In this document: piece by piece, positions 1 through 7,867 of the stretch
How the letters are laid out: each line of letters opens with the position of its first letter
How positions within the stretch are numbered: the stretch's first letter is position 1
Source: Anaerolineae bacterium
GTDB lineage: Bacteria > Chloroflexota > Anaerolineae > JAAYZQ01
NCBI GenBank assembly: GCA_023544525.1
Contig: JAMJFU010000005.1
Coordinates: forward strand, 1 to 45,811
DNA length: 45,811 nt
Reading direction: 5' to 3'
Made by a program: the position numbers and the translations under genes
Notes under the pieces: model-generated
The model's input: the letters and a program-made list of their open reading frames with translations, nothing else
Database searches by the model: none
Told to the model about the DNA's origin: nothing

Positions 1-58
1 ATGCCAGGACCAAGACCGCATACGGCCGAGCAGGGACGGATGGAGGGTTAGACGAGAC

Positions 59-760
59 ATGGCCTACGTGAGACATCTTTACCAGTTGCAGCTCCTGGAC
101 AGCGAGCGCGAGGCCAAAGCTCAGCGCCTGGCCGAGGTCCACGACGGCCTGGGCGAGAGCCGGGAGCTGATCCAGGCCCGCCAGGCAGTGGCTGAGACCG
201 AAGCATCCCTTGCAGAGCTGAGAGCCCAGCTTAGGGTACTGGAACTGGATATCGCCGGGCTCAATGCCAAGCTGAAACAGAACCAGGACCGGCTCTACAG
301 CGGCAAGATCCGCAACCCCAAAGAGCTCACGAGCCTCCAGGACGAAGCCGCCGCCCTCCGGCGCCGCAGGTCAGAGCTGGAAGATGCGCAGCTGGAGTTG
401 ATGATCGGCATCGAGGAGCATGAGGCCGAGTTGGCCGAGCGCCAGGCCCGCCTCCGGCAGATTGAGGCCAGTTGGCACCAGGATCAATCCAGCCTCCGAG
501 TTGAGAAGGATAAACTCGAGGGCGAGCTGGCGGCACTGGACGAGGAGCGCGCAGGGGTGCGCGCGCGGATCGGGGCGTCTGCCCTGGCCACGTACGACGA
601 CCTCCGCGAGCGCCAGGGAGGCACTGCCGTTGCGTTGCTCAAGCGGGGCATCTGCCAGGCCTGCGGCGTCGACGTGCCCACCAGTATGGCCCGTGCGATA
701 GAGCGTGGCGAGGGCACCCACTTCTGTCCGATCTGCAACCGTATCCTCTACGGTGGATAG
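59..760 (+). CDS. Coiled-coil protein with C-terminal C4 zinc ribbon (DUF164/CT398 type)
   Basis: The 233-residue product is mostly charged alpha helix (about residues 5-190, rich in E, R, Q and L with heptad spacing), so a long coiled coil is expected. It ends in a zinc ribbon with CQACG near residue 199 and CPIC near residue 224. This layout matches the DUF164/CT398 family, often next to Nif3-like or RNase H genes; its function is not firmly known, and nucleic-acid or protein scaffolding is usually proposed. The ATG at 59 follows GGAGGG with rather long spacing. It converges with the next gene, leaving 10 bases between the stops, and no terminator fits there. Family assignment is by pattern and is fairly sure; the role is open. 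Confidence 0.85.
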   Translation: MAYVRHLYQLQLLDSEREAKAQRLAEVHDGLGESRELIQARQAVAETEASLAELRAQLRVLELDIAGLNAKLKQNQDRLYSGKIRNPKELTSLQDEAAALRRRRSELEDAQLELMIGIEEHEAELAERQARLRQIEASWHQDQSSLRVEKDKLEGELAALDEERAGVRARIGASALATYDDLRERQGGTAVALLKRGICQACGVDVPTSMARAIERGEGTHFCPICNRILYGG

Positions 761-770
761 TGGCCGGCGA

Positions 771-1844
771 TCAGTCCAATGCCTTGTCCAGCAACTCCCA
801 CAGATCTAGCACATCCACGAAATGGCCGAGTTCGTTGGCCATGCGGCCCGCCCCGCGCAGCAGCGTCGGTTGGCAGGTGGGGCAGGCGGTCACGATGGTG
901 TCCACGCCCACTGCGGCGGCGTCACGGATGCGGTTCTTGGACACCTCAATAGCCAGGTTCCGGTCCACGTCCAAGAGGCCGCCTCCACCGCCGCAGCACG
1001 TGGAAAAGGTGCCATGGTGTTCCATCTCGACCACTTCGATGCCCAGAGCTCTCAGGATCTGTCGCGGTTCTTCGATGACGCCCAGCATGCGGCCCAGGTG
1101 ACATGGATCGTGATAGGTCACCCGCATGTCCAGCGGCTTCAGGTCCATGTCTGCCAGCCGCTCCGCAACGGCGACCAGCGCGTGTTTGGCGGCGAGATTG
1201 TACTCGTCGTGTAGTGTGGCGGTGCAGGTGGGGCAGACGGTCAGAATTGCGCCGTCCAGGTGCGGCCCATAGATCTGCCGGAAGCGGGCCTGGGCGCTTT
1301 CGAACTCGTCTGCAAAGCCAACCGCGCCGACAATGTAGCTGCAGCAGACCTCGTCGGAGATGAGTGGGTCGATTCCCACTTTCTCCAGCACCGAGACGAT
1401 GGTTTGGACCTCGTGCGGCTTGGTCTGGTAGGCACAGCCCAGGTAGAGGGGCGTGGTTCCTACCCGGCGGATCGGTTTGGGCCGGTCAAAGAGCGTGCCT
1501 TCCTCCAGGATCTTGGTCGCCGTCCGTTCATGCTTGGGCGAGGAATAGCCAGCAGTCCGCAACTCCTGGCGCACCGACGCAAAGATGTCCATGTTGTGGA
1601 GTGCGCACCGTGCCTGGCAATAGCCGCACATCAGGCATTCGTCCATCACTTCCTGAAGCTCGGCGGAGGGTTCGAGCACACCTTCCAGGAGGCCCCGGGC
1701 AGCCAACATGCGCCCACGGCTGGCGTACGTCTCCAGTCGTCGCACCCGGAACACCGGGCATTCGACGCTGCAGAAGCCACACCGCGTTCGGTTGCAGGTA
1801 TAGATCTCTTCGGTGAATTCTTGTAGGATCGGGTAGTCAGCCAC
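771..1844 (-). CDS. Iron-sulfur subunit of a 2-hydroxyacid (glycolate/lactate-type) dehydrogenase, GlcF/GlpC-like
   Basis: The 357-residue product carries two ferredoxin-type cluster motifs near the N terminus (CNRTRCGFCSVEC and CLMCGYCQARC, about residues 17-90). Two cysteine-rich CCG domains follow: CAYQ...VCCSY with CPTC, then DPCH...CCGGGGG with CPTC. This is the plan of GlcF, GlpC and LldE subunits, which pass electrons from a flavoprotein partner to the quinone pool at the inner face of the membrane. There is no membrane segment. The start is GTG at 1844, preceded by AGAGGGAA. The gene follows the flavoprotein gene by 14 bases, so the two very likely form one complex. The substrate (glycolate, D-lactate or another 2-hydroxyacid) cannot be told from sequence. 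Confidence 0.87.
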   Translation of the reverse strand: MADYPILQEFTEEIYTCNRTRCGFCSVECPVFRVRRLETYASRGRMLAARGLLEGVLEPSAELQEVMDECLMCGYCQARCALHNMDIFASVRQELRTAGYSSPKHERTATKILEEGTLFDRPKPIRRVGTTPLYLGCAYQTKPHEVQTIVSVLEKVGIDPLISDEVCCSYIVGAVGFADEFESAQARFRQIYGPHLDGAILTVCPTCTATLHDEYNLAAKHALVAVAERLADMDLKPLDMRVTYHDPCHLGRMLGVIEEPRQILRALGIEVVEMEHHGTFSTCCGGGGGLLDVDRNLAIEVSKNRIRDAAAVGVDTIVTACPTCQPTLLRGAGRMANELGHFVDVLDLWELLDKALD

Positions 1845-1858
1845 TCTGTTCCCTCTTT

Positions 1859-3334
1859 CTAGGTGCCCTGGGGTGCGATCCAGCGGGACTCGAACTTTTT
1901 CCCGGGGTTCATGATGTTCTTTGGATCGAATAGAGCCTTGACGTCCTTCATATACTCGTAACTCAAGCCGTGCTCGTAGGCGTTAAAGCCGCCGAGCCGG
2001 TCACCATCACCGATATAGGTGCTCATGGTGCCTTCCAGCTCCACGGCCTTCAGGCTCATCTCCCGGACGTAGCCGAAAAAGTTACGCACGCGCTCCTCGG
2101 TCGAGTCATCCACAAAGATGGCGAAACTGATGCTGGGGCTTACCTTGTTGGGTGACTCGTTGTAGACGGTCATGCCCAGGATCTGCTGCTCGTACTTGGC
2201 CGAGATCTCCAGAAAGGCGTGGTACATCTCCTCCAGGCGGCCCATAGGCACACCCACGTCGGCCGACCCAAACTTTTTCTCCCGTTGGCTGTCGGGCCAT
2301 TTCTGCTTGAAGGGGAGGAATGCCAGGCGATGCTTGCTATCCCAGTAGCCCTCGACGATCTCCTGCTCGCGGACCAGCTCCCCCTTGTACTCATTCTCGA
2401 TGACCTGCCGGGCTTTGCCCAGGCTAAACTCGACCACGTCTTCATCACCGGCAAAGGAAAGAAATAGGATCGACTCGGCCCAGTCGGGGACCTCCGGTTC
2501 GCGGCCGTACTTCTGGCGGTAGGCGTGCGTGTAAAAGTGCAACCGCTGCCGGCAGTTCAGGTGGGCGCTCTCCACGCTCAGGCCGCTGGCCAGGGTTCGT
2601 TCCAGGGCGCGCGCGCCATCGATCAGCGTAGGAAAGACCCAGCCACGTACCTGGCGCGTCTTGGGCAGCGTCACCACGCGCAGGGTAGCCTCGGTCACCA
2701 CGCCCAGCGTCCCTTCCCCCGCCACGAAGAGGTGCATCAGGTTGTAGCCGGTCGACGAGAACGACGCCTTGCGGTGTCCCATTCGGACCGCTTCCCCGCG
2801 CCCGGTGACGACGACGACATTGGTCAGGCAGTCCAGGATCTTGCCATAGCGCACGCCAAAGGTCGAGTCGTTGTCAACACCGATGCTGGCGCCAACAGTG
2901 CAGGCCCGTTTGCTCTCCGGCTGGTGGGGCAGCCACAGGCCGTACGGAGCCAGGTGCTCGTTCAGTTCCCAAATGGTGATCCCGGCCTGGACCGTGACGG
3001 ACATGTTGTCGGGGTCGATCTCCAGCACCTTGTTCATGCCCTTGGTCTCGATCATGATGCCGCCTTTCCAGGCGACAACCCCACCCCCCATGCCTGTCCC
3101 ACCGGCAAAGGGGATCACCGGCAGCTCGTATTTCAGCGCTACTTGGACGATCTGGACCACCTCATCGGTGTTGTGCGGTACCACGACAATGTCGGGCAGA
3201 TCCACCATGTCCTTGAACCGTGGGCTCCAGTCGCGGCTGTACGCCATGCGGTGCATCGGGGCGGCGGTCGCGCGCTCACCCAGAAAAGCCTGCAGCTCTG
3301 TCAAGGCTGCATTCAGCTTCTCGCTGTCTGTCAT
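1859..3334 (-). CDS. FAD-binding 2-hydroxyacid dehydrogenase, GlcD/D-lactate dehydrogenase-like
   Basis: The 491-residue flavoprotein of the FAD-binding_4/FAD-oxidase_C class has the PCMH-type FAD loop PFAGGTGMGGG at about residues 75-85, a middle segment with VGASIGVDNDSTFGVRYG, and the C-terminal signature NIMNPGKKF near the end. Known members oxidise glycolate or D-lactate and hand electrons to an Fe-S partner, here the gene just downstream. The reading frame extends 25 codons upstream, but ATG 3334 is preferred because AGGAGGGG sits six bases before it and the extra codons look unconserved. The gene has its own promoter (3542-3570) and a leader of about 200 bases ending in a terminator-like hairpin, which points to regulation by premature termination. 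Confidence 0.88.
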   Translation of the reverse strand: MTDSEKLNAALTELQAFLGERATAAPMHRMAYSRDWSPRFKDMVDLPDIVVVPHNTDEVVQIVQVALKYELPVIPFAGGTGMGGGVVAWKGGIMIETKGMNKVLEIDPDNMSVTVQAGITIWELNEHLAPYGLWLPHQPESKRACTVGASIGVDNDSTFGVRYGKILDCLTNVVVVTGRGEAVRMGHRKASFSSTGYNLMHLFVAGEGTLGVVTEATLRVVTLPKTRQVRGWVFPTLIDGARALERTLASGLSVESAHLNCRQRLHFYTHAYRQKYGREPEVPDWAESILFLSFAGDEDVVEFSLGKARQVIENEYKGELVREQEIVEGYWDSKHRLAFLPFKQKWPDSQREKKFGSADVGVPMGRLEEMYHAFLEISAKYEQQILGMTVYNESPNKVSPSISFAIFVDDSTEERVRNFFGYVREMSLKAVELEGTMSTYIGDGDRLGGFNAYEHGLSYEYMKDVKALFDPKNIMNPGKKFESRWIAPQGT

Positions 3335-3367
3335 GTCCCCTCCTGTAGTGTCCGGCAAACAATCAGC

Positions 3368-3417
3368 AAAAAGGGCAGGAGTGATAGCCGCACCCTGCAC
3401 GGCGAGCACTTCTGCCC
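3368..3417 (-). terminator. Terminator-like hairpin inside the glcD-type leader (putative attenuator)
   Basis: On the minus strand the arm GGGCAGAAGTG (3417-3407) pairs with CACTCCTGCCC (3383-3373), 10 of 11 positions. The interior holds GCCG/CGGC, which can extend the stem. Five T residues follow (3372-3368). It lies about 120 bases after the predicted transcription start and 34 bases before the ATG of the downstream gene. It could simply end transcripts from 3603-4595, but its place inside the leader makes conditional termination attractive. Pairing is seen; regulation is inferred. Confidence 0.6.
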
Positions 3418-3541
3418 GAGTGGGAAAGGTCGAGGGCTCTGTTCCAGCAATACTGGCACTGGCCTCGTATCAGTATCTTCATCATCGAGCAAGGACCCCA
3501 TCGTCACAAACCCTGTGTGAAGGTCAACTGCCTTCCGTTGG

Positions 3542-3570
3542 ATTATACCACAGGGCTGGTCGGCGGCCAA
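3542..3570 (-). promoter_or_regulatory. Sigma-70-type promoter of the GlcD/GlcF-type operon
   Basis: Minus strand: -35 TTGGCC (3570-3565), 17-bp spacer, -10 TATAAT (3547-3542) with extended TGG just before it. Predicted start is near 3535, about 200 bases before ATG 3334. Confidence 0.75.
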
Positions 3571-3602
3571 ACCGGCAGCTTCCGATAGCTGCTGCCCGGC
3601 AA

Positions 3603-4595
3603 TCAGAGATCTACCTCAATGCCCAGGCCGAGTGCTTTAGCCCGGCGCAGGATCAGATCCGCCACGGCCACGTCTTGCACGGCCACGCCTACCGATTTGA
3701 AGAAGGTCACCTCTTCGGCTGACTGGCGGCCAGACAGACGGCCGGCTGCCACCTCGCCGATCTCGGCATAGACCGAGTCCTCGGTGATGAGGCCCGATCG
3801 GAGCGGGATGATGAGGTCGCCGGCTTCAGCCAGGCTTGCCGATCGAGAGTCCACGACGATCGTGGCTCGGGCCACCGTCTCGGCAGGGATCTCTTGCATC
3901 TCGGGCGTATACGCGCCGATGCCGTTCACGTGAACCCCAGGTCTTAGATCCGCGTCGGAGAAGACGGGGGCCGACGAGGTCGTTGCCGTGCAAATGACGT
4001 CGGCATCCTGGACTGTCTGGGTAGGGGAGTCAGCTACCGAGATGTCGGCTGGTATGGGCTGTCCCCGGCCCCGCATCTCCTCGGCGTAGGCAGCCGCAGC
4101 CTCGTTGCTGGTATCGTACACCCAAACCCGCTCGATCGGGCGCACGGTGCAAACCGCTTCCAGTTGCGTTCGGGCCTGGGCTCCTGCGCCAAAGATGGCC
4201 GCTATGCGTGCATCCGGCCGTGCCAGCAGATCCGTCGCCACACCAGAGGCCGCGCCCGTGCGCAAGGCCGTCAGGTAGGTGCCGTCCATCAAGGCCACGG
4301 GGCGGCCCGTCTCGGCATCGACCACGATGACCACGGCGTGGATGAGGGGCAGCCCTCGCTTCGTGTTCTCGGGGAATACCGAGACGATCTTGGCGGCCAT
4401 GGCATCGCTGCCCGCCAGGTAGGCCGGCATGAACAAGGTGACCCCATCGCGCCTTTCCACCTCGACCGGCGTGCGCAGAGGCACGACGGCCTGGCCAGTC
4501 GAGAGCTGGATGTAGGCCTGCCTCACGGCCTCGATGGCCTCGGCCATGGTCACGGCGCGGCGCACGTCGGCGCCAGACAGGATGCGCAGTTTCAT
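3603..4595 (-). CDS. Ornithine cyclodeaminase / mu-crystallin family NAD(P)-dependent enzyme
   Basis: The 330-residue product has the full OCD/mu-crystallin layout: N-terminal substrate half with the lysine segment [11 protein letters not shown] (about residues 66-76), then a Rossmann fold with [16 protein letters not shown] (about 132-147), and the late motif [15 protein letters not shown]. Family members include ornithine cyclodeaminase, archaeal alanine dehydrogenase, ketimine reductase and lysine cyclodeaminase. The GAYTP motif resembles the alanine dehydrogenase/ketimine reductase side more than true OCD, but that does not settle the substrate. ATG 4595 has GGAGG at good spacing, and one base separates it from the upstream stop. 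It is third in an operon with an amino-acid-oxidase-type flavoenzyme, so imine or amino-acid turnover is likely. Confidence 0.85.
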   Translation of the reverse strand: MKLRILSGADVRRAVTMAEAIEAVRQAYIQLSTGQAVVPLRTPVEVERRDGVTLFMPAYLAGSDAMAAKIVSVFPENTKRGLPLIHAVVIVVDAETGRPVALMDGTYLTALRTGAASGVATDLLARPDARIAAIFGAGAQARTQLEAVCTVRPIERVWVYDTSNEAAAAYAEEMRGRGQPIPADISVADSPTQTVQDADVICTATTSSAPVFSDADLRPGVHVNGIGAYTPEMQEIPAETVARATIVVDSRSASLAEAGDLIIPLRSGLITEDSVYAEIGEVAAGRLSGRQSAEEVTFFKSVGVAVQDVAVADLILRRAKALGLGIEVDL

Positions 4596-4596
4596 G

Positions 4597-5673
4597 CTAT
4601 ACCTCCAGTTTGGGCAGTTCCCGGGCTGGCAACAACACCTTGATCGTTCGCGGCTGCCCAGGAACGCGCGCGATCAATCCGCGCTCTTCCAGCCGAATCA
4701 CCATCTGGTGAACGCTGGGCGGCGACGTCTGGAAAAACGACTGCATATCGGCTTCGGATGGCGGCTGGCCATGCACCCTGGTGTACTGATAGATGAAGGC
4801 CAGGTACTGGCCCTGTCTCTGCGTGTACTCTTCACTGGCAGGCCGTGGTCCCCTTGGAAGAGCGGCACCCACCTGTTTCCAGTACTTACGCTTCGGGCCG
4901 TCGGCCTCCTGGTAGCGCGAAAACTGATAACCCCAGTCCTCCGAGGTCAGGCGGCGATGCTGTGCTTCTTCTGACTCGATCTCGGCAGTGCCGGGACAGT
5001 GGATGATGTGGCCGCCCCCGCGCACGACGCGCTCGAACTCGAGCAACTCGTCTTCCAGGCGCCAGCCCAGGGCATGGGAAGTGATCAGCACGTCCGCGAA
5101 TGAATCCGGTAGCGGGATGGCGTGCGAGAAGCCGTCGAGGACGTACAGGTTGTGTAGACCTAGTTCTGCCGCCCTCTCTCGGATGAATCGCCGGAGTCGT
5201 CCCACGGGTTCCAGGGCAAAGACCAGGCGCGCGCTGCGGGCCGCCTCGAGAGCCACCCGGCCGGTACCGGCACCAGCATCTATGACTGTCTTGTCTTGAA
5301 GGTTGGTGATCGACGTCACCTCCTGCCAGTCCCAGCCGTGGAAGGCCAGGGCGTCATAGACCTCGGGACACTTGTTGTAGACCAACAGATCGGCGATGGT
5401 CCACACGACCCTGTCAGCTGCCGCGACCGGTGACTCTGCATCCGCTGCAGGATCGTATTGCGCCAGCAGACCATCCAGGTAGGGCGCCACGTCCGGGTTC
5501 TTCTTGGCCAGGAAGCGCCGGATGGCTGGCTGTGCGTGCAGGACCGCCGAGAATTCGGCCTCGGGTACCCAGCCGGGCACGTAGCCGATCTGGAACGCCT
5601 CAAGCAGGTACAGGTCCTCGATGTCCAGTTCGGCGCCTGCGAACATGCTCCGGAAGGTGTCTGTACTGCTCAT
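4597..5673 (-). CDS. Class I SAM-dependent methyltransferase fused to a C-terminal LexA-like winged-helix domain
   Basis: With the start at ATG 5673 the protein is 358 residues. Residues about 90-240 form a class I methyltransferase: VIDAGAGTG at about 130-138 is the SAM loop, followed by FALEPV (acidic strand-2 position) and a strand-4 region near DVLITSHALGW. Residues about 283-349 look like the LexA N-terminal DNA-binding domain: TQRQGQYLAFIYQY, then HGQPPSEADM, SPPSVHQMVIRLEERGLI and a wing. The frame is open 32 codons further up, but that would overlap the upstream gene; GGGGAG supports 5673. No LexA peptidase part follows. The substrate is unknown. It could be a DNA-bound regulator or a methyltransferase with a recruited wHTH. 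The two-domain reading is visible; the role is not. Confidence 0.75.
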   Translation of the reverse strand: MSSTDTFRSMFAGAELDIEDLYLLEAFQIGYVPGWVPEAEFSAVLHAQPAIRRFLAKKNPDVAPYLDGLLAQYDPAADAESPVAAADRVVWTIADLLVYNKCPEVYDALAFHGWDWQEVTSITNLQDKTVIDAGAGTGRVALEAARSARLVFALEPVGRLRRFIRERAAELGLHNLYVLDGFSHAIPLPDSFADVLITSHALGWRLEDELLEFERVVRGGGHIIHCPGTAEIESEEAQHRRLTSEDWGYQFSRYQEADGPKRKYWKQVGAALPRGPRPASEEYTQRQGQYLAFIYQYTRVHGQPPSEADMQSFFQTSPPSVHQMVIRLEERGLIARVPGQPRTIKVLLPARELPKLEV

Positions 5674-5698
5674 GCGTACCCGCTCCCCGCTCTCTCGT

Positions 5699-6853
5699 TC
5701 AGACCACCCGCGTCTCGGCTTTGCCCGCAACCCTGTCGAAACGATCGTGGGCAAAGGGGCTGAGGTCAAAGCTGGTCTCGCCGTCCAGGATCAGCTCACT
5801 CAGGATGCGCCCGACCGTAGGTGCCTGCTGAAAGCCATGTCCCGAAAAGCCTACGGCACAGAAGAGCCCCTCGGCGACCGGCAATGCCCCGATGATCGGA
5901 TTATCGTCCGGCGTGATGGCGTACAGGCCTCCCCAACCCCGGTTGATCTCGCAATCCTCCAGGATAGGCGCGCGATGCACGGCCTTGTCGATGACCTTCT
6001 CCATGAAGGAATAGTCCCAGTTGAGGTTGAACGACGGTGGCTCGTCGGGATCGCTCATGCCCATGAGGATGCCGGGTCCTTCGCCCCGGAAGTAGAACGC
6101 CGGCTCGATATCAAGGATCATGGGCACCGGCTTGGGGATCGGATCGAACCGGGCGCTGACAAAGACCTGGCGGCGGACCGGTCTGACGGGCAGATCCACG
6201 CCGGCCATGGACGCCACCTCTCCACCCCAGGGCCCGGCGACGTTGACGACGACCGGTGCCGAAATCGGTCCGCGAGTGGTTTCCAGGCCTCGGACCTTGC
6301 CACCCTCGATCTGGATGGCGGTCACCCGGGTCTGTTCTTCGATGTGCACCCCGAGGCGGCGGGCTGCATTGGCAAAGCCCATGGCCGCCATGTAGGGATC
6401 GGCGTAACCGTCCTCGGCACAGAACGTGCCGCCGCGCAGGTCGTCCACGTTGAGATAGGGCCAGCGATACCCGATCTCTTCGGCTGACAGGGCCTCTACG
6501 GGCACATTCTCCTGGCGCTGGATCTCGACGTTGGTCAAGAATTCCTGCCAGACGTCCTCACTCTGGGCCAGGAAGAGATAGCCTACCTGGCGGAACTCCA
6601 TGTCTACGCCAAAGACTTCTTCGAAGCGCTCGAATACGCGCACGGCCTCCTGGGAGAGGCGGATGTTGGCCGGATGGGAGAACTGCTGGCGGATGCCGCC
6701 GGCGCTCAGGCCAGTAGATGCCTGTGCGAGCAGGTCCTTCTCCAGGATTACGACGTCGGTGTGGCCTCGACGGGCCAGGTGGTACGCGGTGCTGGCACCC
6801 ATGATCCCGCCGCCAATGATGACGACCGCCGCGGTCGACCTCCAATCCCCCAT
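5699..6853 (-). CDS. FAD-dependent oxidoreductase of the D-amino acid oxidase / sarcosine oxidase (DadA-like) family
   Basis: The 384-residue flavoenzyme has an N-terminal Rossmann dinucleotide motif VVIIGGGIMGASTAYHLARR (about residues 10-29), then ILEKD, and the C-terminal FAD segment GFSGHGFQQAPTVGRILSEL typical of the DAO superfamily. Relatives oxidise D-amino acids, glycine, sarcosine or dimethylglycine to imines. The frame begins at GTG 6859, but ATG 6853 has GGAGG seven bases upstream and is preferred. It is the first gene of an operon with the methyltransferase-wHTH and the OCD-type gene, driven by a promoter at 6890-6918. An oxidase making an imine and a family enzyme able to reduce or deaminate imines suggest linked steps, but the substrate is not readable. 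Confidence 0.88.
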   Translation of the reverse strand: MGDWRSTAAVVIIGGGIMGASTAYHLARRGHTDVVILEKDLLAQASTGLSAGGIRQQFSHPANIRLSQEAVRVFERFEEVFGVDMEFRQVGYLFLAQSEDVWQEFLTNVEIQRQENVPVEALSAEEIGYRWPYLNVDDLRGGTFCAEDGYADPYMAAMGFANAARRLGVHIEEQTRVTAIQIEGGKVRGLETTRGPISAPVVVNVAGPWGGEVASMAGVDLPVRPVRRQVFVSARFDPIPKPVPMILDIEPAFYFRGEGPGILMGMSDPDEPPSFNLNWDYSFMEKVIDKAVHRAPILEDCEINRGWGGLYAITPDDNPIIGALPVAEGLFCAVGFSGHGFQQAPTVGRILSELILDGETSFDLSPFAHDRFDRVAGKAETRVV

Positions 6854-6889
6854 GTGCACACCTCCAGCGCTGTGTTATTTGGTGGCACC

Positions 6890-6918
6890 ATAATAGCACA
6901 AAGCAGCACGCAGTTCAA
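6890..6918 (-). promoter_or_regulatory. Promoter of the amino-acid oxidase operon
   Basis: Minus strand: -35 TTGAAC (6918-6913), 17-bp spacer, -10 TATTAT (6895-6890) with TGC extension. Start expected near 6883, giving a 30-base leader before ATG 6853. Only 15 bp separate its -35 box from that of the divergent lipoprotein promoter. Confidence 0.7.
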
Positions 6919-6933
6919 GCCACCATGTCGAGC

Positions 6934-6963
6934 TTGGCGTTTGCCGCAGGCCTGTGGTATAAT
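6934..6963 (+). promoter_or_regulatory. Promoter of the lipoprotein gene
   Basis: Plus strand: -35 TTGGCG (6934-6939), 18-bp spacer, -10 TATAAT (6958-6963) with TGG extension. Leader of about 40 bases to ATG 7009, which has GAGAGGGAC as ribosome binding site. Confidence 0.7.
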
Positions 6964-7008
6964 GGCCTCGCCGGTGAGGCATCGCCCGCTTCACGAGAGG
7001 GACAAAAA

Positions 7009-7851
7009 ATGCAAACTGCAAAGTGCCTGGCGGCAGTCTTGCTCCTGTCCGTCTTGGTTGGCTGCGGCACTGGAGAGATCGGCATACAGCAGGAACCCCT
7101 TGGTGAGCCCGGCGCGGGCTCTGCGACTGAAGCCGCGCAGCCGGCGGCTTCCCCCGCCGAGGCCTCGACTGGATCGGCCGAGCCCCCCAGAAGCCCGGAA
7201 CCATCCCCCACTGCTACAGATGAACCGCCTGCGACTGGTGAGGTCTACACCTTTGACCCGCAGAACTGGCAAGAGAGCCTCTCGGCACTGACCAGTTTTC
7301 GCCAGAAGGCGGTCCTCCAGTTCACCTCTGAGGACAGGACCACCAGCAGAGCAACCTATGAAGGCAGGGTAACGGCTGAGCCCAAGGCGCTGCACTCGCT
7401 GCTGTGGATCGAGGGGCGGGGCACGGGACAGCTTCCCACCAACCAGGTCGAAGTCATTTGGATCGGCGACAAGGTTTGGGTCAAGGCTGGTCGCCAGCCC
7501 TGGATCCAGGTCCCGGCCAGTGCCGTCGAGAAGCAGTTCTCCGGTGAGGTCGTCGGCGTGGAAGACCTGTTGCCCCGGATCCGGGCTGCACATCGCGCCC
7601 AGCCCGACGAGACGGTCAATGGCATCCCCTGCAATCACTACGTCTACGATACTGGGAGCCTTGAGGCCGAGGCGGGGATGGTCGAAGCCCAGGGTGATGT
7701 CTGGGTCGCACAGGATTCCGGCTACGTGGTACGGCTCACAATGCGCGGTCAGGGAACCTACTATGGCATTTATGGCTCCAGCGGCACCCTCGACCTTGTC
7801 TATGACCTCTACGATGCGAACGCGCCGATGAACATCGCACCGCCGCGCTAG
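7009..7851 (+). CDS. Secreted lipoprotein, LppX/LolA-like beta fold suspected
   Basis: The 280-residue protein starts with a lipoprotein signal: basic start, hydrophobic CLAAVLLLSVLVGC with Cys19 in a LVGC lipobox. A Pro/Ala/Ser/Glu-rich linker follows (about residues 25-78). The rest, about 80-280, is beta-rich and aromatic, with paired strand patterns such as VEVIWIGDKVWVKAG and GIPCNHYVYDTG, reminiscent of LppX/LprG and LolA-type lipid-binding folds; this is a guess from pattern. The open frame extends 28 codons upstream, but ATG 7009 gives the clean signal peptide and has a ribosome binding site. The gene stands alone, divergent from the oxidase operon and converging with yggT, 16 bases apart. 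Confidence 0.75.
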   Translation: MQTAKCLAAVLLLSVLVGCGTGEIGIQQEPLGEPGAGSATEAAQPAASPAEASTGSAEPPRSPEPSPTATDEPPATGEVYTFDPQNWQESLSALTSFRQKAVLQFTSEDRTTSRATYEGRVTAEPKALHSLLWIEGRGTGQLPTNQVEVIWIGDKVWVKAGRQPWIQVPASAVEKQFSGEVVGVEDLLPRIRAAHRAQPDETVNGIPCNHYVYDTGSLEAEAGMVEAQGDVWVAQDSGYVVRLTMRGQGTYYGIYGSSGTLDLVYDLYDANAPMNIAPPR

Positions 7852-7867
7852 GCGACCTGCCAGACTT

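Noticed and set aside
1-51. Possible 3' end of an upstream gene in frame 1, stopping at TAG 49-51
   Set aside because: Only 16 codons are visible and none is recognisable; the other two forward frames stay open through this stretch, so no call can be supported.
3368-3417. T-box-like string AGGGTGCGGC in the GlcD-type leader
   Set aside because: The T-box core needs the longer GGTGGNACCGCG pattern and a specifier-containing stem; neither is present and the gene is not an aminoacyl-tRNA or amino-acid biosynthesis gene.
2525-3520. 331-codon open frame on the plus strand antisense to the GlcD-type gene
   Set aside because: It is the mirror of a well-supported flavoprotein gene; GC-rich antisense frames stay open easily and the translation shows no domain.
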